Below are positions 34,916 to 50,981 of a stretch of DNA of 64,000 bases, piece by piece. Numbering within the stretch: the stretch's first letter is position 1; the number at the start of each line of letters is the position of its first letter. Location: assembly GCA_905331475.1 (NCBI GenBank), contig CAJNYU010002841.1:62001-126000 (forward strand). The letters are read 5' to 3'. Source of the DNA: Rotaria socialis (lineage: Eukaryota > Rotifera > Eurotatoria > Philodinida > Philodinidae). A program made the position numbers and the translations under genes. The notes under the pieces were generated by a model. The model ran no database searches. It had not been told where the DNA came from and saw only the letters and a program-made list of their open reading frames with translations.

Positions 34916-37900
34916 CTATGACCGTTTTTTTCTATTGTTGGTTTTTGCTCCTTTTTGTTGTTTATGTCCTTTTCGGTTGGATTGTTTATTTTTATTGGCT
35001 TTGCCTCGACTTTTAGCTGCTCGTTTATCTTTTTTCAAGCGTTTGTCAACAACTTTATATGGTCCTTTTGCACCGGATGGACGAGCACCTCCGCCTGTAG
35101 ATTTTTTAGCAACAACATATTTAATGTCAGGTTTTTTCTGTCCAATGACACCATATTTTCGATACAAACTAAAACAAAGAAGAATAATATATTTCCATGA
35201 AAAAAAGAAGTTAAATATGTAACATTACTCTTTAATTTGCTTGTTTCGTTCTTTATCATCTAAATCAGGATTTTCAAGTAATGGTTCAGCTTTCTTTTTG
35301 ACTTTATCAAGTTTACGTAATTCCTTGAAAATAAGAAAATTTAATATTAATAGAAAAAAAGCATCAAGTAATAACGAGAAGCTTACACGTCGTTTCTTTC
35401 GTCCTTTAGCTTCAGCAACTTTTTTCGTTGGTCTCTGATCGATTTCTCTCATTTTAGCTTTGTATCTTTCTACAAGTTCTTTTGTTACAGGTAAACTTGC
35501 TCGACAATGTTGTTTTTCTTCTTCAATAAACCATTTTGGTAAACCATCAATATCACCATAGCCCATAAAACTAAATATAAAATTTCTCAAATAAAAATAT
35601 TTCTTTTTCACTGTATCATTTAATACCGATTATATGAATGATCAAGAACTTGTTCGCGATTTCTTCTCGATTGAGCTATAACATGACCTAATGCTAAATC
35701 ATCAGCATCAAGATGAATACGTTTCATAGCTAGAAAATATGCAAAACAAATAAATAAATACAATCAATTCAACAAATTAAGCAATTTGCAGAGTCACTAG
35801 GATGCTAAAATTTGGAATTCACACATATTCTTTAGTCTCATTAGATTTGAACAGTCTACTTTATTTCTGTATATTAATCCAAATTGTTTCCACTTTTTCT
35901 TAATTTTCAACGTCTCGAAAACACTTATATTCATATCTCGATCAGTACGGAGATTTTGATTCTTGTTTGAAGATAGAACTTTATTATTTCATAGTTTTTA
36001 TATTGATCGTCTGATGATCGTGCTGCTAATCATAGTTGTAGACATGCTGAATATAAATTATCATCTTCGTAAATAGAAAAAGTTACATTATTTAGAAATT
36101 TAGCAAACATCTGTCATATTTTCAATTTTCACGAATAGCTTCACTCCTGTTGCTTATGTCATTATATTACATTTTTAAAATCGGAAAGTAATTCATGGAT
36201 AGAAGTTAATTATCTACTGTTCTCTTTTGATAGGGGAAAGTTTCTAATGATCATTGATTTTATCCTCTATCGGTTCTGTGACAATGGCAGTGGTGAAATC
36301 TCGATTTTAAAATTCACATTTTTTATACTTTTATTTAAGAAACTAATGGTGAGTTACACATAAAAAAAATAATAAATTTATAACATACGCTGGTCAATTG
36401 GTACTTCTTCAAATTCATTGTCATTCAATGGACGTTTAGATTTTTTAGGTTTAGCATCATCTTCAGATTCGCTGGAATCATTATCTAAAAATATATCAAT
36501 TAAAGTCAGATTAGTTTCAGAAACTGAATAGAAACTTTACCTTTCTTCGTTTTGAGAATGCTTTTAGATGGTTTACCTAAACATACAGGGGAAAAAATAG
36601 ATTGAAAAACGGCTTCAGTTACTGATGAATGATTATTTTAAGTATTTGATCAGAACAAATATGACAGGAGATTTTAAAAATTGAAAATTCAGTTAAAAAT
36701 GAATAAGATACCATCAAGAACATATTTCACGTTGAAACAACGATGTTTTTTTTATAGTATAAAAATGCGTAAGATCAAATTTGAGGTCACTATCTAAATT
36801 CATCGTCAAGACATGGAAATTTTACTCTTGGTATTAATACGAGACAAATTTAAATAAGATTATTTAACTACACTAGATGACTAAAAAATCATTTGGATTA
36901 GTAATCTACCTAAGTATATTCAGTAAAAAAATCAGCATAAAACTTTTGATGAGAATGTAAAGAACTTTTCAAATCTAACATCTATGCATTCCTGATAAAA
37001 GGAAAAGGATGATCACGGTCTAGTAGACGAAAGAAAAACTCAAGAATAGGAATAAATTTGGAAAGCAGAAAAATCGGATGAAAAATGTGCTGCGATGTTG
37101 TTTTACCAAGAACAGGTACTCCATCTGAATGAAGTGCACTCAATTTCCGTTCAAGTTCAAATTCTTCATCATCATTATCTTCTTGTAATGTTTGTTTGAA
37201 TATATCTTGTTCAAACCAAACATCAGCCACTGTTTTTGCTTTAGCTGATTTGGTTGAAGCATCAATAATATCCATATCAAGTGGATTCTCTTCATCGTCT
37301 TCCCATTCATCATTGTTATAATCGTCGTTGTCAGACTCATTGTCATCGACATCACTAAAATTAGATCATGTTGTCTTTATAATTTTTTTCTATAAAGTTT
37401 ATAAAGTTAAAAAACTTTTTTCTCTCACTGATGTAGATGATTTTGATCAATAGTTGGTACATTTCGTAGCGTTTACGGCAGAACTAGCTCAACAGTAATC
37501 TACTGTTCAATTCATATTTGATCTCTAAGTTGGACTTGTTAAAATTAGAAAAGACTTACAAAGATTCGTAGTCAGCATAGGTTATTCGACCGATTTAGGT
37601 GTCAAATTCTATTATTGTCATTTCTCAGTAAAAACTGTCATGCGTTCGCTTTGTAGACTCATGAACACTAGGATTTTAAAGTATTTTACTAGTATGACAA
37701 AGACTTTTTAATGAAAACTTCCCTTGTATGAACTACAAACTGTTTCAACTAGTCCTCAAAATAAGATTTCCTATGAGGACCATGAGATCACCTCTTAAAT
37801 TTAACTAAAAGGTCATTAGATGGTAATCTTGACTTTCAATTTAATTTACCTATCGAGTTTCACTTGACGATGTTCAGAATCATAAGGCATTAGCTCATCT

Positions 37901-40269
37901 TCGTCATTTTCATCATCATCTTCCAGATATTGCTTATAAATATCAATGGACGATAAATCACCATTATTTTTATCTTTATCATAAGCAACTCGAGGTATTC
38001 GATTTTTATCTTGACCAAGATAAACATCATCATCATCACGAACAACTTGATCAATACCCAAATCCATATCAGGTATAGCAGATGAAATTTCAAGTAATTG
38101 CTAAAACGAGATAATATATCGTGTTGAAATATTTTTGTTGTGCAATTTACAAAACAAACTAACTTTTCTTGTTTTGATTTTTTCAAGATCGAATAATCCT
38201 TGATCATTCTTTCCACCCTCAGCTGTTTCATGATCATGAATATCACCAGGTAATACCATTTTAAGTGCAAGACGATCACGTAATTTTCGTTTTTCTTTCA
38301 TTATATGTTTACGTTTTCTAGAAAAGTTTTATGAATTTTAATTTTAATTTTAAATAAACATTCGAAATTTAACACACCTTTTAGCTTCTTTTCGCTGCTG
38401 TTCACTAAGTTTAAGTAATTGTTCTTCAATATCTTTATCCATATCGTCTTCTTCGTCATCCTTTTCACCTTCTCGGTCGTTTTCTGTTGTTTCAACTTTT
38501 TTTGTTTCATCAGGCTGTTGTTCAACAATAGGAAGAGCTTTTTTAAAAAGTGATGCAGCTAAATGACGACGCCAAGCAAGAATCAAACTAAAGAGAAACA
38601 ACAATTATTTTCATATGGATATTTCATAAATCAACGAACGTTATTTCTCGTCGACCAAGTACTTTAATATCTTTAATACATTCTTTGATTTCAGCTGTTG
38701 TTTGTGGATGTTCAAGTATTCGTTCATCATCAATAGTAATCTAAATAGAAAGAAAACTTCTTACTGGTATACCTGCTAGATTAAAATATGAAACAAAATG
38801 TAGCTATTATTGTTGTCAGTTGCATAGTAATTATTTTATGTAGTCTTTTGCTCACACACAATTCTTCACTATCCTTCTATATAGTGCTTCAAAACTGTAA
38901 TAAAGCAGTTTGCTCTTCTATTTCTAAGACGACTTAATTAATATATGATTATCACATCTATGAGCGCTGGTAATATATATACTTTGGATCCTTCAATGTT
39001 CCTCTCAAGTCCTATTTTATTATAATAAAAGTGAATTTCTCAATGAAATAATATGACTATGTCTTACTTCATTAGCCATAGCTAATAATTCAAGAAAATT
39101 TTCAGTTTGAATAAATTTCGTTGCTTCCAATTTATGATATAAAGTATAATCTCCTTCTGGATAACCTTCTCGGCTTCTGAAATAAAAAAATATAAATTTG
39201 ATTTGATTTTAATTTCACCTAAAAAAATGAACAATAAAACAAACCGAATGAATTTTTCCGGATGTTTTAATCGTTGTTTAGCTTTAGTTTGTACATCAGT
39301 TATATCATTATCGATTTCAGTAAATACATGTTTATAATCGAGAAATTTTGGATCAATTTTGTCTGGTGCTAAATAACCATGACAAATAACGAAAATTTCA
39401 GCTGATTCATTACGTGAAGCCTATTCATTAAAATAGAATCAACTAAAAAGAATTACAATTAAAAACAAAGATTATTTTAAACCTGAGGTTTAGTTGAATC
39501 AACACGTTTAAACATTTGTTGGAAAACCCATAATAATGAATAATAATCTTTGGAACGAAATAGTTTAGTAACAAATATGCCACCTTTACGTAAAAATTCC
39601 GTTGCTAATTTGAGTGCATTCAATGTTAAGACATCTACAAATAAAATAGTAATTTCTTAGATTTCAATAAGTAAAAACAAATAAAATTTATACTTTGTTG
39701 ATAAGCATCATGAATCCAACTTTTGCCAACATTAGGTGCACCATCATGAAGAATGACATCAGCTTTAAATGTTCCTAAGTCTTTTTTTAAAAGCTAAAAA
39801 CGAGCAAAATAAATTATTAGATAGAACGATTTTAATTTTATTTACTTGTCGGCATTTTTCAGATGTGATATCTTCTTGATAAGTTATTGTATGTGGAATC
39901 GGTTTTATTGGTGCTAAATCAACACCTGAAAAAACAAATGGCAATAGCATAGAAAAATATGATTTCTGTTTTCCTTTTCTGAAGAATTTTACCGATAATT
40001 AAACTTGATACTGGCATGTGTTTTTCAGCAACTTGTAGCCAACCACCAGGCGCTGCACAGAGATCAATAAGAACACGAGCATTTTCAAGAATTCGATGTT
40101 CACGATTTAACTGCAGCAATTTGAATGCAGCACGAGATCGAAAACCTATTCAATTTTTGTATATTAAAATTAATTTTATTAAAAAATTCAATGATTATAT
40201 ACCAGATTCTTTAGCTAAATGATAAAATTTATCTCGACGAAGTTTTCCTGTTTTAGCTTTTTTTCCCAT
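34916..40269 (-). CDS. FTSJ3: pre-rRNA 2'-O-ribose methyltransferase FTSJ3/Spb1
   Basis: Nucleolar enzyme that methylates 2'-O ribose in large-subunit pre-rRNA during 60S assembly. Eighteen exons: 40269-40203, 40145-39993, 39925-39846, 39793-39694, 39634-39483, 39420-39245, 39176-39068, 38740-38640, 38587-38378, 38317-38164, 38100-37850, 37354-37107, 36576-36541, 36484-36389, 35729-35627, 35570-35387, 35323-35229, 35168-34916. They give 855 aa (human protein about 847). The RrmJ/FtsJ domain is N-terminal: SAM motif [11 protein letters not shown] (48-58) and catalytic tetrad Lys31, Asp117, Lys157, Glu192. The acidic middle contains [11 protein letters not shown]. The Spb1 C-terminal domain follows ([38 protein letters not shown]) with a basic tail. 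Exon 8 ends at an atypical donor (AAC|GTTCG). An AG six bases before the ATG looks like a splice or trans-splice acceptor. Confidence 0.96.
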
Positions 40270-41569
40270 GTTTATCTAAAAATTTACAACATAGAAAGTT
40301 TTTAGCTAATTAAAAGTAATTTTCATGTTGAAACATGAAGTATTTATTCAATCAATGAGTAACTTCAATGGTTCCTTGCAAATATCACTAAAACTAATTA
40401 TAGAGAATATGAGAAAAATATTTCAATTACGAATTATATTCTATACAATTTGTTATGTAGATCATTTAATAAATATGTATTCGAAGCTTTACATAGGAAT
40501 CAAAAATATTATATCGATTTTTAATCATCTATGAATACTCTGAAAATAGTTCTGACTGTTTTGCTACTGATACGGAAATACTGCAAGATGATCAAGACTG
40601 ATGTTCGATAGAAAAGAAATAATTTTCAAGGCAAAAGAAAAGTCTATTTTGAAAGTTAGGTTTTTCTTTTATAGATTTATCTCCGTAGATCGAAATTGCT
40701 AGTTTTTGGGAATAAAGTCAAAAACACAGTTTTACTATGACGATACATACAATAGAAAATTATATTGAATAACTCTAAAATATGTAAAAATAAACTCTTA
40801 CATGATTTATCGACTAATTTCTATGCAGAAAAAACGTTCTAGGAATAGATATTTAGTAAGAAAACGCAACAAACGATATCTGTAGATATTGAAAAGTGAA
40901 GAATGAATTATTTTAACAAAACATCTTTATCGTACAATATAGAGTAGAAAAAAAATATGTCAGTTTTAATTAAACATCGTTCGTATACAAAAATAGTCTG
41001 CATATTCAAATTGTTAAGACTGTCGTAATAACAAATTAGAGCTGCAATAAAAACGAATGAGAATAAGAAATTTTCTTTACAAAGAGAAACACAGAAAAAG
41101 ACTAAAAATAGTTATTGAATTTTATTTAATAGTCCTTATAGAAGAGATATCAAATGGGTTCATTTGAATTTTTATTCTATTGATTCGTAAACTAAGCTAA
41201 GTAATAGCTAGTAGTAATGTAATACAATTTTGCACTTAGATCAACCATTCAATAAGGAGAACAAATATATAATTGTACGCGAATGACATCTATATAAAAT
41301 AATTAAAATGAAAGTAAAATCATTTTTTTATATGTATTAGAAATTAATTTCTTTTTTTTTCTTTTTTGAAACTTTTCCATTAATAATAATTTACTATATC
41401 CGCCATAGATTCGTCCAATGTCCTTCGATAGTTTATATCGTCATATAATAATTCACTTTCTCAAACACAATGTAATGCATTCTGTTCAGGGTCACGATCA
41501 TGAATGCGTCTCTCACATGTATGCGCATTTTATTTCTAGATTTTTTGATTGCTATCGAACAACAAAAGA
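40270..41569. other. Divergent intergenic region between FTSJ3 and MBF1
   Basis: A 1.3 kb AT-rich stretch between two divergently transcribed housekeeping genes, so promoters for both should be here. No motif could be identified with confidence. Confidence 0.5.
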
Positions 41570-42040
41570 ATGAGTAAGGCAGGTGCCAATTTCGGAGGTA
41601 CAGTTGGCTGGGATGAACAAACCGTTATTGGCAAACGTGCACCTCGGCCTGGTGAATTGAAAAGTGAATCAGCAATAGCTGCTGCTCAACGTGCTGGTAT
41701 TGCGATTGATACTTCAAAAAAATATGCAGCTGGCAATAATAAACAACATGAAGCGGCTAAAAATACGGCAATTTTAGATCGCGAAACAGAGGAGTTACAT
41801 CATGAAAGAGTTGATAAAGATGTTGCTCGGGTTATGCAACAGGCTCGTATTGCTAAAGAATGGACACAAGCTGATTTAGCAAGACATATTAATGAAAAAC
41901 AACAAGTTGTTAATGAATATGAACAATCAAAGGCGATTCCAAATCAACAGGTTTTAAGTAAAATGGAACGGGCTTTAGGTGTTAAATTACGAGGAAAAGA
42001 TATCGGACAACCGCTTAGTACTGGACCCAAGAAGAAATAA
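41570..42040 (+). CDS. EDF1: Multiprotein bridging factor 1 (MBF1/EDF1)
   Basis: Conserved coactivator that bridges transcription factors to TBP and also acts at collided ribosomes. One exon of 156 aa (human about 148). The N-terminal MBF1 domain has VGWDEQTVIGKR, and the C-terminal helix-turn-helix has KEWTQADLARHINEKQQVV and YEQSKAIPNQQVLSKME, followed by LGVKLRGK. The start chosen is the ATG of MSKAGANFGG; an in-frame upstream ATG adds seven residues but lies beyond a likely acceptor (TTTATTTCTAG at 41529-41539). It is the first of three plus-strand genes in a row. Confidence 0.97.
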   Translation: MSKAGANFGGTVGWDEQTVIGKRAPRPGELKSESAIAAAQRAGIAIDTSKKYAAGNNKQHEAAKNTAILDRETEELHHERVDKDVARVMQQARIAKEWTQADLARHINEKQQVVNEYEQSKAIPNQQVLSKMERALGVKLRGKDIGQPLSTGPKKK

Positions 42041-42430
42041 ATGATTGGAATTGAAAAAGAGTTTTTTTTCATTTACTTGATTTCTTATTATGTATATTTG
42101 TGCTTCACTTCTCTTTTTCAAAGTTATGCTATCATTTTCTGGTACTTTTTTCTTTTTATGGATTAAAAGTTAAAAGGAAAAATAACATCGATTTGCAAAG
42201 GAACTCTCAGACTATTGTTGTTGAATGACTGCAGATGATTCCACGGTTGGAAATTTTTCATTTATAGACTTACTTAATTTTTGTAGATGTATCAATCTAT
42301 TGGATTTCTTTAGTTGTACTTAATCATTCAACGAAACACTCAACATCAGGCACGATTTCTTTTTACATATATTGAAGTTCTTTAGTTATTATATTTGTTC
42401 TTTTAGTCTTTCTCTATTGAAAAAAAACCT
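42041..42430. other. Intergenic region between MBF1 and CNEP1R1
   Basis: A 390 bp T-rich spacer. TTTGTTCTTTTAG ends at 42406, 24 nt before the next ATG, and could serve as a cis or trans splice acceptor. Confidence 0.5.
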
Positions 42431-42859
42431 ATGGATCAAGCCGATGATTTAAAAGCATTTGAACGTCGTATGATCGAAATAGTTTCTTCACTGCAACCAT
42501 CAATATGGCGTTGGCGTGTTATATTACTAATTCTTGTCTTAGTCACTCTTGTAACATTTTATGCATTAATTACCGATGATTCATCAACAAAATCAGCAAC
42601 AGTCAATACATCTAGTGATAATTCTTTTCTATCTTTATTGCATTCAAATGTTTTTTGTAAACAAACTTATTTTTCTGTTTCATTGGCCTTGCTTGTATTT
42701 GCATTTTTATTTGGTATACATCGTAAAATGTTCTCATCATCAATAATTATTGCCAGATTTCGTTACATACTCGCTGATTATAATATGTCATGCGATTTTG
42801 ATGGTCGGCTAATATTAAAACCACGGCCAACATCATCATATCTAGCTGGGTCATCTTGA
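42431..42859 (+). CDS. CNEP1R1: Nuclear envelope phosphatase regulatory subunit 1 (CNEP1R1/TMEM188)
   Basis: Membrane partner that activates the CTDNEP1 phosphatase, which dephosphorylates lipin at the ER and nuclear envelope. One exon of 142 aa (human about 125). The N-terminal helix MDQADDLKAFERRM, two membrane segments (ILLILVLVTLVTFYALI and FSVSLALLVFAFLFGI) and the conserved end ILADYNMSCDFDGRL then LILKPRP are all present. The extra length lies in a Ser/Thr-rich loop between the membrane segments. Its stop is only 110 bp before the COG6 ATG. Confidence 0.95.
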   Translation: MDQADDLKAFERRMIEIVSSLQPSIWRWRVILLILVLVTLVTFYALITDDSSTKSATVNTSSDNSFLSLLHSNVFCKQTYFSVSLALLVFAFLFGIHRKMFSSSIIIARFRYILADYNMSCDFDGRLILKPRPTSSYLAGSS

Positions 42860-42949
42860 TAATTTTTCTTTATGTTGTATTATAAAAAGTGTTTTTTTGT
42901 TCTCGAAATATAAAAGAAAGATATTATTTCGATTCATATGACGTTTTTT

Positions 42950-42968
42950 TGTTTTCGCTTTTTTTTAG
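42950..42968 (+). promoter_or_regulatory. Probable trans-splice acceptor in front of COG6
   Basis: A T-rich tract ending in AG at 42967-42968 lies directly before C-ATG of COG6 and only about 90 bp after the CNEP1R1 stop. This is the expected place for a spliced leader addition site in an operon-like pair. Inferred, not proven by sequence. Confidence 0.45.
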
Positions 42969-42969
42969 C

Positions 42970-45900
42970 ATGAGTACTGAGGTAAATCCAAGTTCGTCGC
43001 CATCAACATCACAACAGCAAGTAACACCTGTACAACGTAAATTGCAGAAAATTCTTGATTTAAAATTAGAATCGGATAAAGATTTAATCGAATCTTTGAA
43101 ATATTTATCGACTTTTTTCAATGAAAATAGTGTCAGAACAAGACGTTCATTAAGAAGTACTATTGAAAAAAGAAGTTTAACATTAAACGATCAATTTGAA
43201 GAATGTTTTCGTGTTGTGAAACAACAACTCGATCAAGTAAATGATACGGTTACATCCATGTCAACTTGTTGTGAAGATATGACACAACGATTAAAAGTAT
43301 GGAAAATACAAAAAAAAAATATTAACATCGTTTATTCTTTACTAAAGACATGTTCTCTATATTAGAATGTTAAAGCACAAACACAAGAATTAATCAATAA
43401 GACAACACAAATACAAAATGAAAAGTAAATAAATTTTTCATTCGAAATTTTAATTTTAATTTTATTTATTAGTCAAGAATTAAATATGAAATCTTCTATA
43501 ACCGAAGGATTTATTGAACGATTTCAACTGACACCTAATGAATTGAATGCATTAAGAACAACTCGTGATGGATTTTTACATCCGGTAAAAAGAATTAAAA
43601 TTTATTTTTCTCAACTGAAAATTGAATGAATACTACGATCTGTATTCTGAGAAAACTGACGGATTTTGAAAAGGTAAAATCTCCAGCTTACTTCCTTCCC
43701 GTCGACAATCGCGCTCACCTAAACGAGTTGAGACACAAGAATAGAATCAGATGGTCTTTGTTTTACAAGACAGAGATTTCTAATCTGATATATAACTTCT
43801 TAAATTCATTCATTTTGTAGAACCATTAATAGACTAAACAATTTTGAAGACAAAAAAAGGTCCTTCCTACATATTGAATTATGTTCCAGTGCGATTGCTT
43901 TATTAATATTTTATTCTGCAAAGCTGCTTTCTTTTTTTTTACAGGAATTTTTCAATGTTCTTAAACGTGTTAAATCGATCTATCAAGACTGTAAATTATT
44001 ATTGCGTACGAATCAACAAACAATTGGTTTGGAAATAATGGAACAAATGGCACTTCATCAAGAATCAGCTTACGAAAGATTATATCGATGGTTACAAAGT
44101 AAAATAAAGTTGCCATTGTTTTCATCTGTGTCTTGATTAAAATTATTTTTGTTTCACTTCCCGTTAACTAGGTGAATGTCGACTTTTAACAGCAGAATCA
44201 CCAGAAATATCAAAATTAGTTAGCGAAGCACTCGACGGATTAAAAGAAAGACAAGTTCTTTTTAAGTAAGTAGTGAAAGAAATAATAAATAGAAATTGAA
44301 AAATGTTAGCTAACTCAGCAGGCTGACTGATCTCTCATAAAATAGCAGGAAAGATTTCATTTTGTTTTCTTACTTTTTAGACTTCCATAGTCTATAAGAT
44401 TGAATTCGATGAAATTATTATGTGATAAAAAATACTAAAAAAGGATTATATTTTCTAAAAGAAACATTTCGCTTAGGACAACTCTCTTGAGAAAATACAA
44501 ATATATCGTCCTTGTTTAAATGTTAACTGAACTTCTTAAACTACGAATTTTTATTTTGATAAAACAATCGTATATAAATTTTTGTAGATACGTTCTTGAT
44601 GAGTACGGTACTGCTCGACGCAATGCACTTGTTCGTGGTTTTATTGATGCATTAACTCGTGGCGGTCCAGGTGGTATGCCACGTCCTATAGAACTATCGT
44701 CTCATGATCCTTTACGTTATGTGGGCGATATGCTTGCCTGGACACATCAATCAACAGCATCCGAAAGAGAATACGCTGAAATTTTGTTGCGAAAATTAAA
44801 AGACTGGAATGAATTACAAAAAACTATTCAAACATTGTTAGGTTATATTACTGAAGGACTTTGTCGGTTAGTAGTATATTTTCTTTTCTTTTATGCTTTT
44901 TCTTTTTGCATTAATTCAATTGTAGACCATTACGGGTTCGTCTCGAACAGGTTCTTGTCTCTCAACATGAACCTGTCACTCTCTATAAGTTAACAAACTT
45001 ACTCAAATTTTACGAAACAACTATCAAACAATTATTACCAGTCGATTGTCAATTAGTACTTGTACTCGATGAAGTTAGTAATTTATCGTCAAAAATGTTC
45101 TTGAATGCGTAAATAAATTTTAAAACAGTAAGACGTTAATTTTATTGTTTCTTTTTCTTTGTCAGTTTGAATGCAACGGCAACACGTCTAATTGAAAAAG
45201 TTGATATGCCAACAAATGATTTGAATCTATCTGATGAATTACGTCGTACATTAGCATTATTACGTGATATACTTGAAACACATTCAACATCAATGATACC
45301 ATTTGAATCAAAACGTACTGACTTTCAACAAATTGTTTATTCAATTGTTGATCCTTTACTTCAAATGTGTTCATTATCAGCTGCTAAATTAGGTGTTATT
45401 GAAATGGCTGTTTATTTAGTTAATTGTGTTAGTGCAATACGAACAACTTTAGCAGTGTTTGCATTTACTGATGAAAAAATTGAAATGCTTGAAGGACAGG
45501 TATGATCTAACACAGCCAACATAGTTTTCTTTTTGCATTGTATTTAATGCTTTTTCTAGATTGATGCAAATACAGATACATTGATAGGTGAACAAGCAAC
45601 ATATATACTTTTACGAACTGATTTATTAGATGCTTATCGCATCGTTGAAAAGCAACAACAAGAGTCAAATGCTAACTCAAATGCATTAGCACTGAAACCA
45701 GGTATGGATACTGTGACATTAAAAGCGGCTATGGTAAGTTTGAAATAATTTTTATCTTGAAATAGCTTATGAAAATTTGTTCAGATTAAATTTGATTCTT
45801 ATTTGGCATCACCAGATCTCTATATAATGCCACAATTGAAGTATCTCACAAGTGCTGTTAGTAGGTTAGTAAACGTGAATGGCTTTTTTTGTTTTGAAAA

Positions 45901-46071
45901 TGTTTTTCCTTATTTTATTTTAGGGAAAAAATAAAAAAACGTTCAGTCGAATTAATATGTGCAGCTTATGCCAGTCTGTATTCTGCTATAATGGATTCAA
46001 AAAATAGTTATGCAAATCCGTACTCTATAATGCCACATACGCCCGAACAAATTGTTAAATTACTGTCTTAA
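42970..46071 (+). CDS. COG6: Conserved oligomeric Golgi complex subunit 6
   Basis: Subunit of the COG tethering complex for retrograde vesicles in the Golgi. Eleven exons: 42970-43296, 43366-43424, 43473-43584, 43945-44098, 44172-44265, 44588-44866, 44926-45108, 45166-45499, 45560-45733, 45785-45864, 45924-46071. They give 647 aa (human about 657). Signatures in order: [29 protein letters not shown], then a coiled-coil N-terminal region, [59 protein letters not shown]-type sequence (DTVTLKAAM) and a C terminus ending VKLLS. The end of exon 7 was set by the family alignment ([17 protein letters not shown]). A long pyrimidine tract ending TTTTAG sits one base before the ATG. Confidence 0.96.
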
Positions 46072-46177
46072 TTATATTGGTGATATTCAGTAGCAAACAT
46101 TGTTTTGAAATTAACAGTACTTTGAAAAATATCTTTCGTAAACTTCTTAGATAGATCTGCATGTGAAATTTTCGTTG

Positions 46178-46183
46178 AATAAA
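46178..46183 (+). promoter_or_regulatory. Poly(A) signal AATAAA of COG6
   Basis: AATAAA about 107 bp after the COG6 stop. Confidence 0.55.
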
Positions 46184-46681
46184 ATGAATTCTTTTTTATT
46201 GATATTTTATCGGGTGATAAGTTTAAAATAAATCTTTATGATAAAGCAATATCAAACGATGAAGAATCCTTTACAATACAGAAAAAAAAATGAAAAATTA
46301 TTTTTCTTTTCTTCTGCGGCCATAGAGATGATCGATTTGTTCTAAACAAGTACGATTTCTGTTAAGTAAGAACGAAAGTAATAAGTATGATGCGAACTAA
46401 CTTACTGCAATCGATATTTTTTACTTTCTTTTAATATATTATAGTCATCATTTACTATATAGTCATTTGATTATTCATAGACTTGCATCGGCTTCAACGA
46501 TCATTGAGCGCCTTTTATCTGATTTCTAGTAACAAGACGCTTTGTGAAATCTGAATTTTGTAACCTCTCGAAATATTGAATCGTAAAAATAACTAATAAT
46601 TATCATTTTTTATTAATACAAATGTTTTTTCTTATACATAGACTACAATAATAATAAAATGACTATAATATAAATACGTAA
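46184..46681. other. Convergent intergenic region COG6/coronin
   Basis: About 500 bp AT-rich spacer where the COG6 and coronin transcripts end facing each other; no other feature seen. Confidence 0.55.

Positions 46682-50981
<4,300 letters not shown>

Noticed and set aside
35040..35260. Frames overlapping the FTSJ3 tail on both strands
   Set aside because: They are shadows of the Lys/Arg-rich C-terminal exons of FTSJ3.
43302..43365. Reading straight on past the first COG6 exon as coding
   Set aside because: The frame runs through an intron; splicing at 43296/43366 restores the conserved COG6 sequence and phase.
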